Source: Clostridium_I sp047718555
GTDB lineage: Bacteria > Bacillota > Clostridia > Clostridiales > Clostridiaceae
Assembly: GCF_047718555.1 (NCBI RefSeq)
Contig: NZ_JBDNRK010000005.1
Coordinates: forward strand, 62,001-126,000
DNA length: 64,000 nucleotides
Direction of reading: 5' to 3'
Under the pieces are notes generated by a model. That model was not told the DNA's origin and made no database searches. It saw only the letters and a program-made list of their open reading frames with translations. Made by a program: the position numbers and the translations under genes. Shown here piece after piece: positions 16,697 through 25,585 of the stretch. Numbering within the stretch: position 1 is the first letter of the stretch; each line of letters begins with the position of its first letter.

Positions 16697-17323
16697 TTAT
16701 TTTGAAGAATTACAAATTTTATTTAATTTCTGAAGTACAATTTTATAACCATCTTTTATAAAATTATTACTTATTAATTCTTCATAAGTAATTTCATTAT
16801 CTACGTCCAAATTTAAAATTATATTCATATTTTTCCCATAAAGCTTTTCTAGAAATATTTCAAAATCTATTTTTATAGAATCATAATCTCTATTATTTTT
16901 ATAATTCAAATTTTTTATATCATAATTTATCTTTTCAATAATTCCATATAATTGATATAAATAACTCATTTCTTTTAAATTAAAATCATCCGTAAGAAAT
17001 GCAATGGCTTTAGAATATTGAGTATTTACCGGTATATAAATTGGATATTTATTATTTTCATTACTATTAATATTTTTTATTGACCTTATACTTTGAAATA
17101 TGGCTGTACATATATCTAGCTGTAGTATATTTGCATATTGACAAGTGTTTTTTTTTCTTATATTTTCTTCTAATCTTCTGCTTTCATTAAATATTTCATT
17201 TTGAACCTTTGTACTTTTATTAGTAGTACTTTTAGCTATAAGATAACTGCATATGGCACCTATAAGAGTTCCGCTTATGATTGCAGTAGCCGAGATTATT
17301 TCACTAAAAAAGGCATTTGTCAT
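16697..17323 (-). CDS. Hypothetical membrane-anchored protein
   Basis: A 208-residue protein with one N-terminal transmembrane helix (about 8-30, AIISGTLIGAICSYLIA) and a long Lys/Asn/Ile-rich, mostly helical cytoplasmic part. The start at 17321-17323 is chosen because AAAGGGAGTGG stands just upstream; a longer reading to 17389 lacks a ribosome binding site. No conserved motif is recognised. Codon use is very AT-rich. It stands alone between repeat R1 copy 1 and the HD-GYP gene. A role in sensing or as an accessory-region protein cannot be decided. Confidence 0.55.
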   Translation of the reverse strand: MTNAFFSEIISATAIISGTLIGAICSYLIAKSTTNKSTKVQNEIFNESRRLEENIRKKNTCQYANILQLDICTAIFQSIRSIKNINSNENNKYPIYIPVNTQYSKAIAFLTDDFNLKEMSYLYQLYGIIEKINYDIKNLNYKNNRDYDSIKIDFEIFLEKLYGKNMNIILNLDVDNEITYEELISNNFIKDGYKIVLQKLNKICNSSK

Positions 17324-17505
17324 ATCATTCCACTCCCTTTGCTGCAAGATAAAAATATATTTAATTATCAATTTTTTTATTTTCCTCATTTTTTAAATTA
17401 TTATGCAAATATAAAATAAAAGCCTTAACGCTGGTATTAACTGCATTGCCAGTATTAAAGCTTTTAATATTAAAAATTTTAAAACAACATAAATTTATTA
17501 TAATT

Positions 17506-18120
17506 TTATTTTATATTAATAATTTCCCTCATAAAATTTAAATTATCCTCAATACACTCAACTATGTATGGATCAAACATAATAGCTTTGTTAATTAATA
17601 TTTCCTTCATACAGATCTGAAAACCCATTGCTTCTCTATAAGGTCTATTAGATGTCATTGCATCAATGGAATCACATATAGCTATTATCCTTGCACCTAA
17701 TGGAATATCTGTTCGAATAAGTCCATTGGGATATCCTTTTCCGTCCCATCTTTCATGATGATACAATACCATTTTTCCTATATGCTTTAATTTTTTCGAC
17801 TTACTCAAAATATTATATCCTATTTTAGGATGCATCTTCATATACTCCCATTCATGTGGTAGTAATTTTCCTTGTTTATTCAATACCTTGTCAGGTACAC
17901 CTATTTTCCCAATGTCATGAAGATGAGCGGCTATATGGATATTTTCAATATCTAATCCTTTTAGACCAATTTTTTTAGATAATTCATAGGATAAAAAAGC
18001 AACTCTTTCCGAGTGACCACTTGTATAAATGTCCTTAGCTTCAAGAGCTGTTACCAAGCTTTCAATAATATCATGATATATAGTCTTTTCTTTAGTTCTA
18101 AATAGAACTTCGCTTATCAT
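17506..18120 (-). CDS. HD-GYP domain protein (putative c-di-GMP phosphodiesterase)
   Basis: A 204-residue stand-alone HD-GYP domain. Visible motifs in order: SGHSERVA, AHLHDIGKIGVPD (HD), EYMKMHPKIGYNIL, YHHERWDGKGYPNGL (HHExxDGxGYP), ICDSIDAMTSNRPYREA, and a C-terminal FDPYIV. All metal ligands appear present, so cyclic di-GMP hydrolysis is expected. It overlaps the upstream DUF2325 gene by 23 bases, which implies translational coupling and a shared role. It has no sensor domain of its own; the DUF2325 protein might serve as its partner, which is inference. Confidence 0.85.
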   Translation of the reverse strand: MISEVLFRTKEKTIYHDIIESLVTALEAKDIYTSGHSERVAFLSYELSKKIGLKGLDIENIHIAAHLHDIGKIGVPDKVLNKQGKLLPHEWEYMKMHPKIGYNILSKSKKLKHIGKMVLYHHERWDGKGYPNGLIRTDIPLGARIIAICDSIDAMTSNRPYREAMGFQICMKEILINKAIMFDPYIVECIEDNLNFMREIINIK

Positions 18121-18409
18121 TTCCTATGTCCTCAATATATTTTTGAATAGTCTTCTCCATACACGTCCAAGAACGTTTACTAAAAGCAATTCTTACATCA
18201 TACTTTCTGGATTGCTCCTTTATAGCTTGTGAAAGCTTGTGTCCTACATAATCTACAAAAACTAAAACTAAATCTGTATTTTCAGGAATTTTTATCTTCT
18301 TGTCGCTCTTCTTTCTACCACTAACATGCTCTATATTCTGAAATCCCTTTTCCGTTAACTTTTCCTTTATATTATCCAGTTTGTCTCCCCCAACAAGTAA
18401 AATACTCAT
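18098..18409 (-). CDS. DUF2325 domain protein
   Basis: A 103-residue protein of the DUF2325 family. The blocks MSILLVGGDKLDNI, VSGRKKSDKKIKIP, TDLVLVFVDYVGHKL and IAFSKRSWTC are those of the family, which resembles a small Rossmann-like domain. The function is unknown. A good ribosome binding site lies upstream (AGGAGGGAAGATTT). Its end overlaps the HD-GYP gene by 23 bases, so the two are probably made together. Confidence 0.8.
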   Translation of the reverse strand: MSILLVGGDKLDNIKEKLTEKGFQNIEHVSGRKKSDKKIKIPENTDLVLVFVDYVGHKLSQAIKEQSRKYDVRIAFSKRSWTCMEKTIQKYIEDIGNDKRSSI

Positions 18410-19034
18410 AAATCTTCCCTCCTATTATTTTAATTAAACAAAATATTCTCTATTAATTTTCATTTATATATTGATATTGATTCTCATTTTCATTTTAATA
18501 TAAATTTTATTACTTGTAAATATATTATTTCCATTTATACTTTTTTTTATCACTTTGATTGTAATTTTGTAGTAAAAATTTTATATTAATATGATATCTA
18601 CAATTTATAATTAGGCATCAACATAAAAGTTTCAAACAAAGCAATGGGATTTCAGATTATTTTTAAGCTAATATTTGTTATACAAATTCTGCATTACAAA
18701 TTGCATAAGCTATAAACTATGAATTGACTTAATATTATATTTATGCTAGTATCAAGTTAAAATTAATATTTGTATTTCGGTTGGACAAATAATTTATTTG
18801 TTTTCAAGAGATTATAACTTTTGGGGTGGAAAGTTTCAATACTTGCCGCTTTTTTGTCGTTATTTTAAAATATTTTAATGCCTCTTACATTAAAATAGCA
18901 TAACATTCTAATATTCATTACAAAACAACTATTGATTTAACTTATATTGCAGTTAGTTATATTATTAAAATGTATAATTTAAATTGCAATTTGCATATTA
19001 AAAATAATTTAAATTATTGAACAAGGAGGTCTTT
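18410..19034. other. AT-rich intergenic region, no gene seen
   Basis: About 625 very AT-rich bases between the divergent DUF2325 and antiporter genes. I find no ORF with a ribosome binding site, no RNA gene and no clear riboswitch. It should hold the promoters of both flanking genes. Confidence 0.4.
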
Positions 19035-20231
19035 ATGGAAATAACTTTATTAAATATAGCTTTAATACTAATATTCACAAAAATAGGAGGACTAATAAGC
19101 AAAAAATTTAAAATGCCTGAAGTTCTTGGAGCTTTAATAGCTGGTGTAATTCTTGGACCCGTAGTATTAAATATTGTGCATTATGATGATAATATAAAGC
19201 TGCTTTCAGAGCTAGGAGTTATCATGTTAATGTTTCTTGCAGGGGTAGAAACAAATGTACAGGAATTTAAAAAATCAGGCTTATCTGCACTTATAATTGC
19301 AATAATGGGGATTACGGTTCCTTTAATTCTGGGTACATTATCTGCCTATATGTTTTTCAATAATTTATGGGAAAATATTACCATTGGAGTAATTTTAACA
19401 GCTACCAGCGTCAGTATAACAGTTCAAACTTTAACAGAACTAGGTAAATTAAATACCAGATCTGGAATTAATATTTTAGGGGCCGCAGTAATAGACGATG
19501 TACTTGGTCTTATTCTTATTTCTTTAGTCCTGGCTTTAGCTCAGACAAATACTTCAGCAGGTACTGCCTCTTCCACTGCTGTAATACTCTTATTAACCTT
19601 TACAAAGATAATCCTATTCTGCATCGGCTCAATATTTGCGGTGGCATATTTACCAAAATATATGATTAAATTCTCTAAAAATATAAAGCCAAGGCGATCT
19701 GTACTTACATTTTCCATAGCCTTTGCCCTATTAATGGCCTTTATAGCTGAATCTTTGGGAATAGCTACAATTACAGGAGCTTATATATGTGGTCTTATTC
19801 TTTCATCGCTGCATTACAAGGAATATATAGGACGAAACATAAAAGCCATTTCTTCTGGATTTTTATCTCTCATATTCTTTGCCAGCGTTGGCCTTGAAGC
19901 AAATTTAAATGCATTGAATTTAGAAGTAATACTTATAACCGTAGTAATGTTCATAGTGGCGGTAATAGGAAAAATAGCGGGCTGCGGTATTGCTGCCAGA
20001 ATGCTGAAAATGAGTAAAAGCGAATCCCTTCAAATTGGAGTAGGTATGATTTCAAGAGGTGAAGTAGCTATAATAACTGCAAATATATGCCTCCAAAGAA
20101 AGCTTATATCCGAGGAAGTATTTCTTCCCACATTAATTGTAGTAATACTTACCACTATAATTACTCCTATTCTGTTAAAAATAGTATTTTCCCACAAAAA
20201 TGAGAAGTTAATTGAAAGCAGTAATATATAA
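19035..20231 (+). CDS. Cation:proton antiporter, CPA2/KefB-type
   Basis: A 398-residue polytopic membrane protein of the monovalent cation:proton antiporter-2 family. It has about 12 hydrophobic segments and characteristic blocks: FKMPEVLGALIAGVILGPVV at the N-terminus, ELGVIMLMFLAGVET, TATSVSITVQTL, and AAVIDDVLGLI, whose Asp pair corresponds to the ion-binding site. It lacks KefB's C-terminal TrkA-N domain, so it is a transporter-only version. The ATG at 19035 is taken as start because AAGGAGG lies seven bases upstream; an earlier in-frame TTG would include that site in the coding region. Na+/H+ or K+/H+ exchange cannot be told apart. Confidence 0.85.
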   Translation: MEITLLNIALILIFTKIGGLISKKFKMPEVLGALIAGVILGPVVLNIVHYDDNIKLLSELGVIMLMFLAGVETNVQEFKKSGLSALIIAIMGITVPLILGTLSAYMFFNNLWENITIGVILTATSVSITVQTLTELGKLNTRSGINILGAAVIDDVLGLILISLVLALAQTNTSAGTASSTAVILLLTFTKIILFCIGSIFAVAYLPKYMIKFSKNIKPRRSVLTFSIAFALLMAFIAESLGIATITGAYICGLILSSLHYKEYIGRNIKAISSGFLSLIFFASVGLEANLNALNLEVILITVVMFIVAVIGKIAGCGIAARMLKMSKSESLQIGVGMISRGEVAIITANICLQRKLISEEVFLPTLIVVILTTIITPILLKIVFSHKNEKLIESSNI

Positions 20232-20249
20232 AATAGCTATAAAAAACAA

Positions 20250-20292
20250 TGAAGTCTCTAAAACTCATTACTAAATTTTGAGACTGTACTGT
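20250..20292. terminator. Hairpin between convergent antiporter and ClC genes
   Basis: Arms AGTCTC-t-AAAA and TTTT-GAGACT enclose a short AT-rich loop between the two converging stop codons. The flanks are not strongly T-rich, so it is a moderate candidate bidirectional terminator. Confidence 0.45.
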
Positions 20293-20312
20293 TTCGTGAA
20301 TTCATTCTGATG

Positions 20313-21632
20313 TTATTTCCACATAATATGTTTTTTTTCTGATATTTTTTGTTCTTTAATATCGCCTATTTCCACATCTGCATCAATTGACACTGAAGGT
20401 GTTTTAGAGTATATAACAACTTGAGTTGGGTAAATGCTTTCATGACCAACTATTATATAGCTTATTCCTATTGCTATAGCTGCATATATTCCAGTCTGAT
20501 TTCCAAAAAGCTCTATGGCAATTATAATGGACGAAATTGGAACATTTGAACAGGCAGCTAAAAAGGATGCCATACCTAATGCAGAATAAAAGGCTACATT
20601 TGAACCTGTAATTTGTGCCCAGGCATTTCCAAAGGAAGATCCAATGAAAAGCATAGGTGTTAGAATTCCACCACTTCCACCAGACCCCAATGTGAAAGCA
20701 GTTACTAAAGCTTTATTTATAAATAAAGAATTACTGAATTTTTCACCTGAAACAATTCTATTTATAGTTCCCTCTCCTATTCCAAGTGACTGAAAAGAAT
20801 TAAACATATAAATTATTGCTATTATTAAAATACCACCTATAATTCCTCTTAATGGAGCATATATTTTGATTTTTTTAAAGCCTTTTTCAACATATTTAAT
20901 TAATTTTATAAAAAGTATGGCTAAAAATCCAATGGCAATACCAAAAACAAATACTTCTAAAAATGCAGTTACCTGATTATTAGGTACATATTTTATAGTA
21001 AAAATCAAAGGTTTATTTCCCATATATAGTCCAACATAATAACTTACAAAAGAAGATATAAGAGATGGAAGAAGAGCTATGTAAGAAATTTTCCCTATGT
21101 ATAAAACTTCACAGGCAAATATTGCAGCACCCACAGGAGCATTAAATACAGACACAAATCCAGCACTTATTCCGCATACCACGATACGACGCTTGTCCAT
21201 TGCATTCATTTTTGTCATCTGACCTATGAAAGATGAAATTGCACCACCTATTTGAGTTGCCGGACCTTCAAGCCCAACTGAACCACCAAAAATTATGGTT
21301 ATAAATGTAGTTAAAAGTTTTACAGGAACTACTACTATATTCATATTCCCATTATTTTTATTTACACTTTCAATAGCCTTTTCTGTACCATGGCCTTTCG
21401 CATCAGGGGCAAGTTTAAGTATTATAAAGCTGCTTAAGAAAAATGCCGCCGGAAGAAATAAATAATAAAATTTAAATTTTGATGTAAAATTAACACCAAT
21501 GACTATAATTTTTATAAATAATGTTGTGAAAGATCCTACTAATAAACCTATTAGTATAGATAAGAAGGTCCATTTTAGTGCACTTGCAATAAAAATGGAT
21601 TCCTCTGTAGAAATTTTTTTTAAAGATCTCAT
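20313..21632 (-). CDS. ClC-family chloride channel/transporter
   Basis: A 439-residue ClC protein. The selectivity-filter segments are present: GSVGLEGPATQIGG carries the gating glutamate (GxEGP), and GSGGSGGILTPMLFIGSSFG corresponds to GxFxP. A further helix-N type segment, SFLAACSNVPISS, follows. About ten membrane helices fit the family core, with no C-terminal CBS pair. It probably exchanges chloride for protons. The ATG at 21630-21632 is preferred because AGAGGTG precedes it; the upstream GTG lies on that site. Repeat R2 copy A (21655-21797) occupies its upstream region. Confidence 0.88.
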   Translation of the reverse strand: MRSLKKISTEESIFIASALKWTFLSILIGLLVGSFTTLFIKIIVIGVNFTSKFKFYYLFLPAAFFLSSFIILKLAPDAKGHGTEKAIESVNKNNGNMNIVVVPVKLLTTFITIIFGGSVGLEGPATQIGGAISSFIGQMTKMNAMDKRRIVVCGISAGFVSVFNAPVGAAIFACEVLYIGKISYIALLPSLISSFVSYYVGLYMGNKPLIFTIKYVPNNQVTAFLEVFVFGIAIGFLAILFIKLIKYVEKGFKKIKIYAPLRGIIGGILIIAIIYMFNSFQSLGIGEGTINRIVSGEKFSNSLFINKALVTAFTLGSGGSGGILTPMLFIGSSFGNAWAQITGSNVAFYSALGMASFLAACSNVPISSIIIAIELFGNQTGIYAAIAIGISYIIVGHESIYPTQVVIYSKTPSVSIDADVEIGDIKEQKISEKKHIMWK

Positions 21633-21654
21633 GAAAGTCACCTCTTGATTTATT

Positions 21655-21797
21655 TTATCCGATGACTACCATCCGTAATACTCCCATCTTCTATCAAAGT
21701 GGGAGATAACGGATGCTACGTCCCTGGATAACGATTTCTAAGTTTCAGCTGGAGAAAAAAATTCCACCTGAAACAAAGAACTCTGTTTATCAATCTT
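21655..21797. repeat. Two-hairpin repeat R2, copy A
   Basis: Plus strand: TTATCC, GATGACTA, arms CATCCGT/ACGGATG enclosing CTCCCA..GTGGGAG, then TACGTCCCTGGATAA. A second hairpin follows with arms GTTTCAG/CTGAAAC. The module boundaries and conserved words (GATGACTA, GTAATAC, GATAAC, ACGTCCCTGGATAA) match copy B at 53398-53521, while the stem sequences differ with their pairing kept. It lies between nth and the ClC gene. Confidence 0.6.
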
Positions 21798-21833
21798 GAG
21801 TATAGATTCCAATACTTCAATCTCAATGATTAA

Positions 21834-22475
21834 TTATAAGTGACTAAAATTTTCTTTATAATAATTACAATACTCACTTATGGGGCAAATTTCGCACTGT
21901 GGTTTTCTGGCTTTACATATTTTTCTGCCGTGCCATATGAGATAATGGTGGGCATTACTCCATAATTTTTTTGGAATAACTGCTCTAAGTTCTTCTTCTA
22001 CCTTAAGAGGATTGTCTCCTGAGGCAAGGCCTATCCTCTTAGATACCCTAAATACGTGGGTATCCACTGCTATAGCAGGTATATTGAAAGCATTAGACAT
22101 AACCACATTAGCAGTTTTTCTTCCAACTCCAGGTAATTCAGTAAGTTCCTCCATAGTATTTGGAACCTTGCCATTATAATTTAAAAGCAAAGCTCTGGAA
22201 GTTGCTAAAATATTTTTACTCTTATTTCTATAGAAACCGCAAGGTTTAATCTTTTCCTGAAGCTCCTCATCTGTGAGCTCCGCCATTTTTTCTGGAGTAT
22301 TATATTCACTAAATAATTTTTCAGTTACCATATTCACTCTTACATCTGTACATTGAGCAGATAAAATAGTTGAAATTAAAAGCTCGTAGGGGCTATTAAA
22401 ATTCAGTGCACATTTTGCTTCATTATAAACTTCACTTAAAACTTTTAAAGTACTATCAATATCTTTCTTTTTCAA
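21834..22475 (-). CDS. nth: Endonuclease III (DNA glycosylase / AP lyase)
   Basis: A 213-residue base-excision repair enzyme that removes oxidised pyrimidines and cleaves the abasic site. The helix-hairpin-helix is LPGVGRKTANVV with catalytic Lys120, and Asp138 lies in AVDTHVFRV. The C-terminal [4Fe-4S] ligands Cys187, Cys194, Cys197 and Cys203 have the C-x6-C-x2-C-x5-C spacing. Length is typical and all key residues are present. It is followed by R2 copy A and then the ClC gene. Confidence 0.95.
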   Translation of the reverse strand: MKKKDIDSTLKVLSEVYNEAKCALNFNSPYELLISTILSAQCTDVRVNMVTEKLFSEYNTPEKMAELTDEELQEKIKPCGFYRNKSKNILATSRALLLNYNGKVPNTMEELTELPGVGRKTANVVMSNAFNIPAIAVDTHVFRVSKRIGLASGDNPLKVEEELRAVIPKKLWSNAHHYLIWHGRKICKARKPQCEICPISEYCNYYKENFSHL

Positions 22476-22631
22476 TTTGTCACCAACTTTTATTTAGATA
22501 TATTAAAATAAACAATAATTGAAAACTTCCATCAATACATTTAGTTTCTTAAATTTGAACATTATTTATATACTCTCTAATACGTGAATAGAATTACTTT
22601 GTACAGCAATTGCCTGCATTTAACTTGAACA

Positions 22632-23336
22632 TTACTTATATACTCCTCTGTATTCCTCTGGTAAAAGCTCTGCAATTCTCTTCATTGCTTCATCTGCAGC
22701 TCTTTCCTCATATTCTTTTCTACCTTCATCTTTGTTTCTCTTCGCCATTTCAAAAGGTTTTCCGATTTTTATATACACATCTGACTTGTGAAAGGTTTCA
22801 TTATTCATGTCAGAATCTTTGCCTATAGGGAGAAGTTTTTCGGAACCATACATTCCTATGGGTACAACCGTAGCCTTACTTAACTTTACAATTAAATTAA
22901 GTCCTCTTTTAGCTTTTATCATAGAACCTACTCTACTTCTAGTTCCCTCAGGAAACATCACTATATTTTCCCCACTTTTAAGTAATTTTATTATGTTTGA
23001 TATTCCCTCTTTATCTGCAGTATTTGGTATTATAGTTGTATTTTTAACAGCTATTGTACCTAGATAAGTTAAGGCATCGCCCTTTAATTTTACACCTGCC
23101 ACAAAGGTTGGATCCCATTCTTTCATAACTTTCCATAAAATAATTCCATCAGAATTACTCAAATGGTTACCTATAAAAAGAAATGGTCCCTTTGCTCCTT
23201 TTAAATTCTCTGTTCCCGATAAATGAATTTTTGCATGTTTATCTATAAGCCTCGACAAAAATTTAATAGCAAAAACTCTAACCACTCCAGTAGGAAGAAG
23301 CTCTATAAGTCCTAATAGTTTTGGAGAAATAATCAC
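22632..23336 (-). CDS. plsC: 1-acyl-sn-glycerol-3-phosphate acyltransferase
   Basis: A 234-residue PlsC-type enzyme that acylates lysophosphatidic acid to phosphatidic acid at the membrane. The catalytic H-x4-D is His58/Asp63 in GNHLSNSDG, and the substrate-binding FPEGTRS motif is at 128-134. A hydrophobic N-terminal segment suits membrane association. The stretch TTGAACATTATTTATATACTC just past its end (22555-22575) nearly repeats the sequence over its stop codon (about 22622-22642), a small local duplication. Confidence 0.9.
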   Translation of the reverse strand: MIISPKLLGLIELLPTGVVRVFAIKFLSRLIDKHAKIHLSGTENLKGAKGPFLFIGNHLSNSDGIILWKVMKEWDPTFVAGVKLKGDALTYLGTIAVKNTTIIPNTADKEGISNIIKLLKSGENIVMFPEGTRSRVGSMIKAKRGLNLIVKLSKATVVPIGMYGSEKLLPIGKDSDMNNETFHKSDVYIKIGKPFEMAKRNKDEGRKEYEERAADEAMKRIAELLPEEYRGVYK

Positions 23337-23431
23337 TTAAATCCCGCCTTTCAATTAATAAATTATATACAATTTCATAGATACGCAAGCTATATGTAAA
23401 TTACAAAATTAACTTTCAATTGTCTATTATA

Positions 23432-24412
23432 TTATAATTTATTAAAATTTAAAAGTCTATTAAGGTACTCATTTATGTAAGGTGATATTATTTTCTGATT
23501 CTCTACCATTCTATTATTCTCATATAGCATAAAATTTATAAGAGCATTTCTTTGAATTATATTCTTGCCTCTCCATCCACATGAAGACAATTTATATTTA
23601 TCCTTGAAGGTTTTATTATCCATGTGAATAAGTTCATATAGATCAACCTTGCTCATAAACTCCAATGGCTGAAAATCCTCTATGGTTGAATAATCCACCT
23701 CACAATTAAAAGGACACACTATCTGGCAAGTATCACAACCAAACAACCTGCCATTAAATCTACTAAACCATTCATCATCTATGTGTTTTTTCTGTGTAAT
23801 ATAAGATAAACATATATTAGGATTATTAAAATCTCTATTTATGGATTTGGTAGGACATGCATTTATGCATCTTTCACATTCCCCACATTTACTTTTAATT
23901 GACTTATCCGGCTCCATAGATAAATCGGTTATAATCTCTCCGAGAAAAACATAGGAACCATACTTCTCATTAATAAGCATATTGTTTTTACCTATAAAAC
24001 CCACTCCACTTTTGTAGGCAATATATCTTTCCGGAAGAACATTACTGTCTACAAAATATTCTGATCTCCCCCCTAGAGTTTCTATAAAATTACATACTTT
24101 TTCAAGATAGCTGGAGACTACTTTATGATAATCTTTTCCCCTTGTATATAAAGAAAAATATACATCTTCTTTTTTATATTCATTAAACCTATATGGAAAT
24201 GCTATAGATATGATGGTCTTACCTTTCTCCATGTAAAAATTAGGATTTATCCTCTTATTTATATCTTCTTCTTCAAACTCATTTTGTAATTTTGAAGTTT
24301 TTCTTTTATTTAGATATGATTCTAATTCATAAAAGGTTTCGCATTTACAAAAACCTATTTCTGAAATACCTAATTTTCTGCAAAAATCTATAATACGCCT
24401 TTTATTACTCAT
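23432..24412 (-). CDS. queG: Epoxyqueuosine reductase
   Basis: A 326-residue cobalamin- and iron-sulfur-dependent enzyme for the last step of queuosine synthesis in tRNA. The first [4Fe-4S] motif is C176-GEC-ERC-INAC-P, and further cysteines lie at CDTCQIVCPF (226-233). The proposed catalytic Asp is in FVDSNVLPER (122), and GVGFIGKNNMLIN is the conserved QueG block. The size fits the short form without a HEAT extension. The ATG at 24410-24412 has only a weak purine-rich leader. Confidence 0.92.
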   Translation of the reverse strand: MSNKRRIIDFCRKLGISEIGFCKCETFYELESYLNKRKTSKLQNEFEEEDINKRINPNFYMEKGKTIISIAFPYRFNEYKKEDVYFSLYTRGKDYHKVVSSYLEKVCNFIETLGGRSEYFVDSNVLPERYIAYKSGVGFIGKNNMLINEKYGSYVFLGEIITDLSMEPDKSIKSKCGECERCINACPTKSINRDFNNPNICLSYITQKKHIDDEWFSRFNGRLFGCDTCQIVCPFNCEVDYSTIEDFQPLEFMSKVDLYELIHMDNKTFKDKYKLSSCGWRGKNIIQRNALINFMLYENNRMVENQKIISPYINEYLNRLLNFNKL

Positions 24413-24528
24413 ATATTTTTCTCCATTTATATTTTTAAATCTTATTTATCAAGAGTTTATACGAACAAATAAGATTCATTGATACTTATGCTAATAAAAA
24501 AACTGCTCCCTTAGCAGCAGTTTTATAC

Positions 24529-25104
24529 TTAATACATATAATCCTTCATATCTATTATATTTTTTTCTTCTACTATACTTTTTTCTCCTCCTCTGGGAGG
24601 AATTATTCTTGCCGGTACTCCAACAGCCGTACAGTTATCAGGTATATCCTTTAATACCACCGCATTGGCTCCTATTTTAACATTATTCCCAATATTCACA
24701 GGTCCTAATACCTTCGCCCCACTACCTATAAGAACATTATTTCCAACAGTAGGGTGTCTTTTTCCCTTGTGTTTACCTGTTCCCCCTAAAGTAACCCCGT
24801 GATATAATACCACATTATCTCCTACTTCAGCAGTTTCCCCAATTACAACTCCCATTCCATGATCTATAAATAGACCCCTTCCTATTTTTGCGCCTGGATG
24901 AATTTCTATTCCAGTAAAAAATCTTGCTAACTGTGAAATTAATCTTGCTAAAAAGAACATTTTTGATTTATAGAAAAAATGAGATAACCTACTCCATAAT
25001 ATTGCATGTACACATGGATAAAGCAAAAATACTTCAATTCTATTTCTAGCAGCAGGATCATTTTCCATTATTTTGTCTAAATCGTATTTCAGATTATTAA
25101 ACAT
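24529..25104 (-). CDS. cysE: Serine O-acetyltransferase
   Basis: A 191-residue acetyltransferase that makes O-acetylserine for cysteine synthesis. A short N-terminal helical domain (DPAARNRIEVFLLYPCVHAILW) precedes hexapeptide repeats forming the left-handed beta-helix, with HPGAKIGRGLFIDHG and the catalytic His, and GVTLGGTGKHKGKRHPTVG. This is the short Gram-positive CysE/EpsC form. The gene stands behind a T-box leader (25147-25350) that should switch it on when tRNA-Cys is uncharged. Confidence 0.93.
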   Translation of the reverse strand: MFNNLKYDLDKIMENDPAARNRIEVFLLYPCVHAILWSRLSHFFYKSKMFFLARLISQLARFFTGIEIHPGAKIGRGLFIDHGMGVVIGETAEVGDNVVLYHGVTLGGTGKHKGKRHPTVGNNVLIGSGAKVLGPVNIGNNVKIGANAVVLKDIPDNCTAVGVPARIIPPRGGEKSIVEEKNIIDMKDYMY

Positions 25105-25146
25105 TAACCTCTCACCTCAAATAAATATATAATTCTTTTATATAAA

Positions 25147-25350
25147 AGAAAAAAACTCCACCCCATTATAGAGACGAAGTTCATAGCTCGTTATCCACTC
25201 TAAAAGCTACATATTCAAGCACATATATGCCCTAAAGCTATAACGGGCTTCACCGTTGCCTTTTACTAAAATTCAAAGACACTATTCCAAAGGGCACTTC
25301 TCTTAAACTTCCTTTAAGAACTTTTTCAGCTTCCAGTTCTCTCTCTTAAA
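25147..25350 (-). promoter_or_regulatory. T-box leader upstream of cysE
   Basis: On the minus strand the leader has AGAGAGAACTGGAAGCTGAA (stem I), a GAAGTGCCC stretch containing a possible TGC (Cys) specifier, and an AGAGTGG core resembling the T-box sequence AGGGTGGNACCGCG but diverged (AGAGTGGATAACGAG). It ends with CGTCTC...GGGGTGGAG and a run of seven Ts, a classic T-box terminator. The core divergence and the exact specifier should be checked by folding. Confidence 0.75.
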
Positions 25351-25416
25351 ATTCCATTTAAAATACTTTCCTTTTTCAACATATTTCCAAGTGTTTGAGT
25401 ATGTTTTTATATATTT

Positions 25417-25444
25417 ATTATATTCTATAATTATTTTTTGTCAA
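25417..25444 (-). promoter_or_regulatory. Promoter of the cysE T-box transcript
   Basis: On the minus strand TTGACA (25439-25444) and TATAAT (25417-25422) are separated by 16 bases, close to a perfect housekeeping promoter about 65 bases upstream of the T-box stem I. Confidence 0.7.
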
Positions 25445-25537
25445 CTATATTTTGCAAATAAACGCATTTTTGTGTACATATTAATGAACTTCTATGGATA
25501 TATTTTGTTTTTTTAATTAATTAGAAAATAATAAATC

Positions 25538-25573
25538 TAAGTTCAGTGAAGATATAAATTCACTGAACTTAGA
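25538..25573 (-). terminator. Terminator after the SleB-type gene
   Basis: A 13-base-pair perfect stem (TAAGTTCAGTGAA / TTCACTGAACTTA) with an AT-rich loop lies 13 bases past the stop codon. The minus-strand tail is GATTTATTATTTT. Confidence 0.6.
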
Positions 25574-25585
25574 CTATTAAATATA

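Noticed and set aside
21655..21797. Fluoride riboswitch upstream of the ClC gene
   Set aside because: The position is attractive, but the sequence lacks the fluoride riboswitch consensus and the same repeat recurs at unrelated genes in inconsistent orientation.
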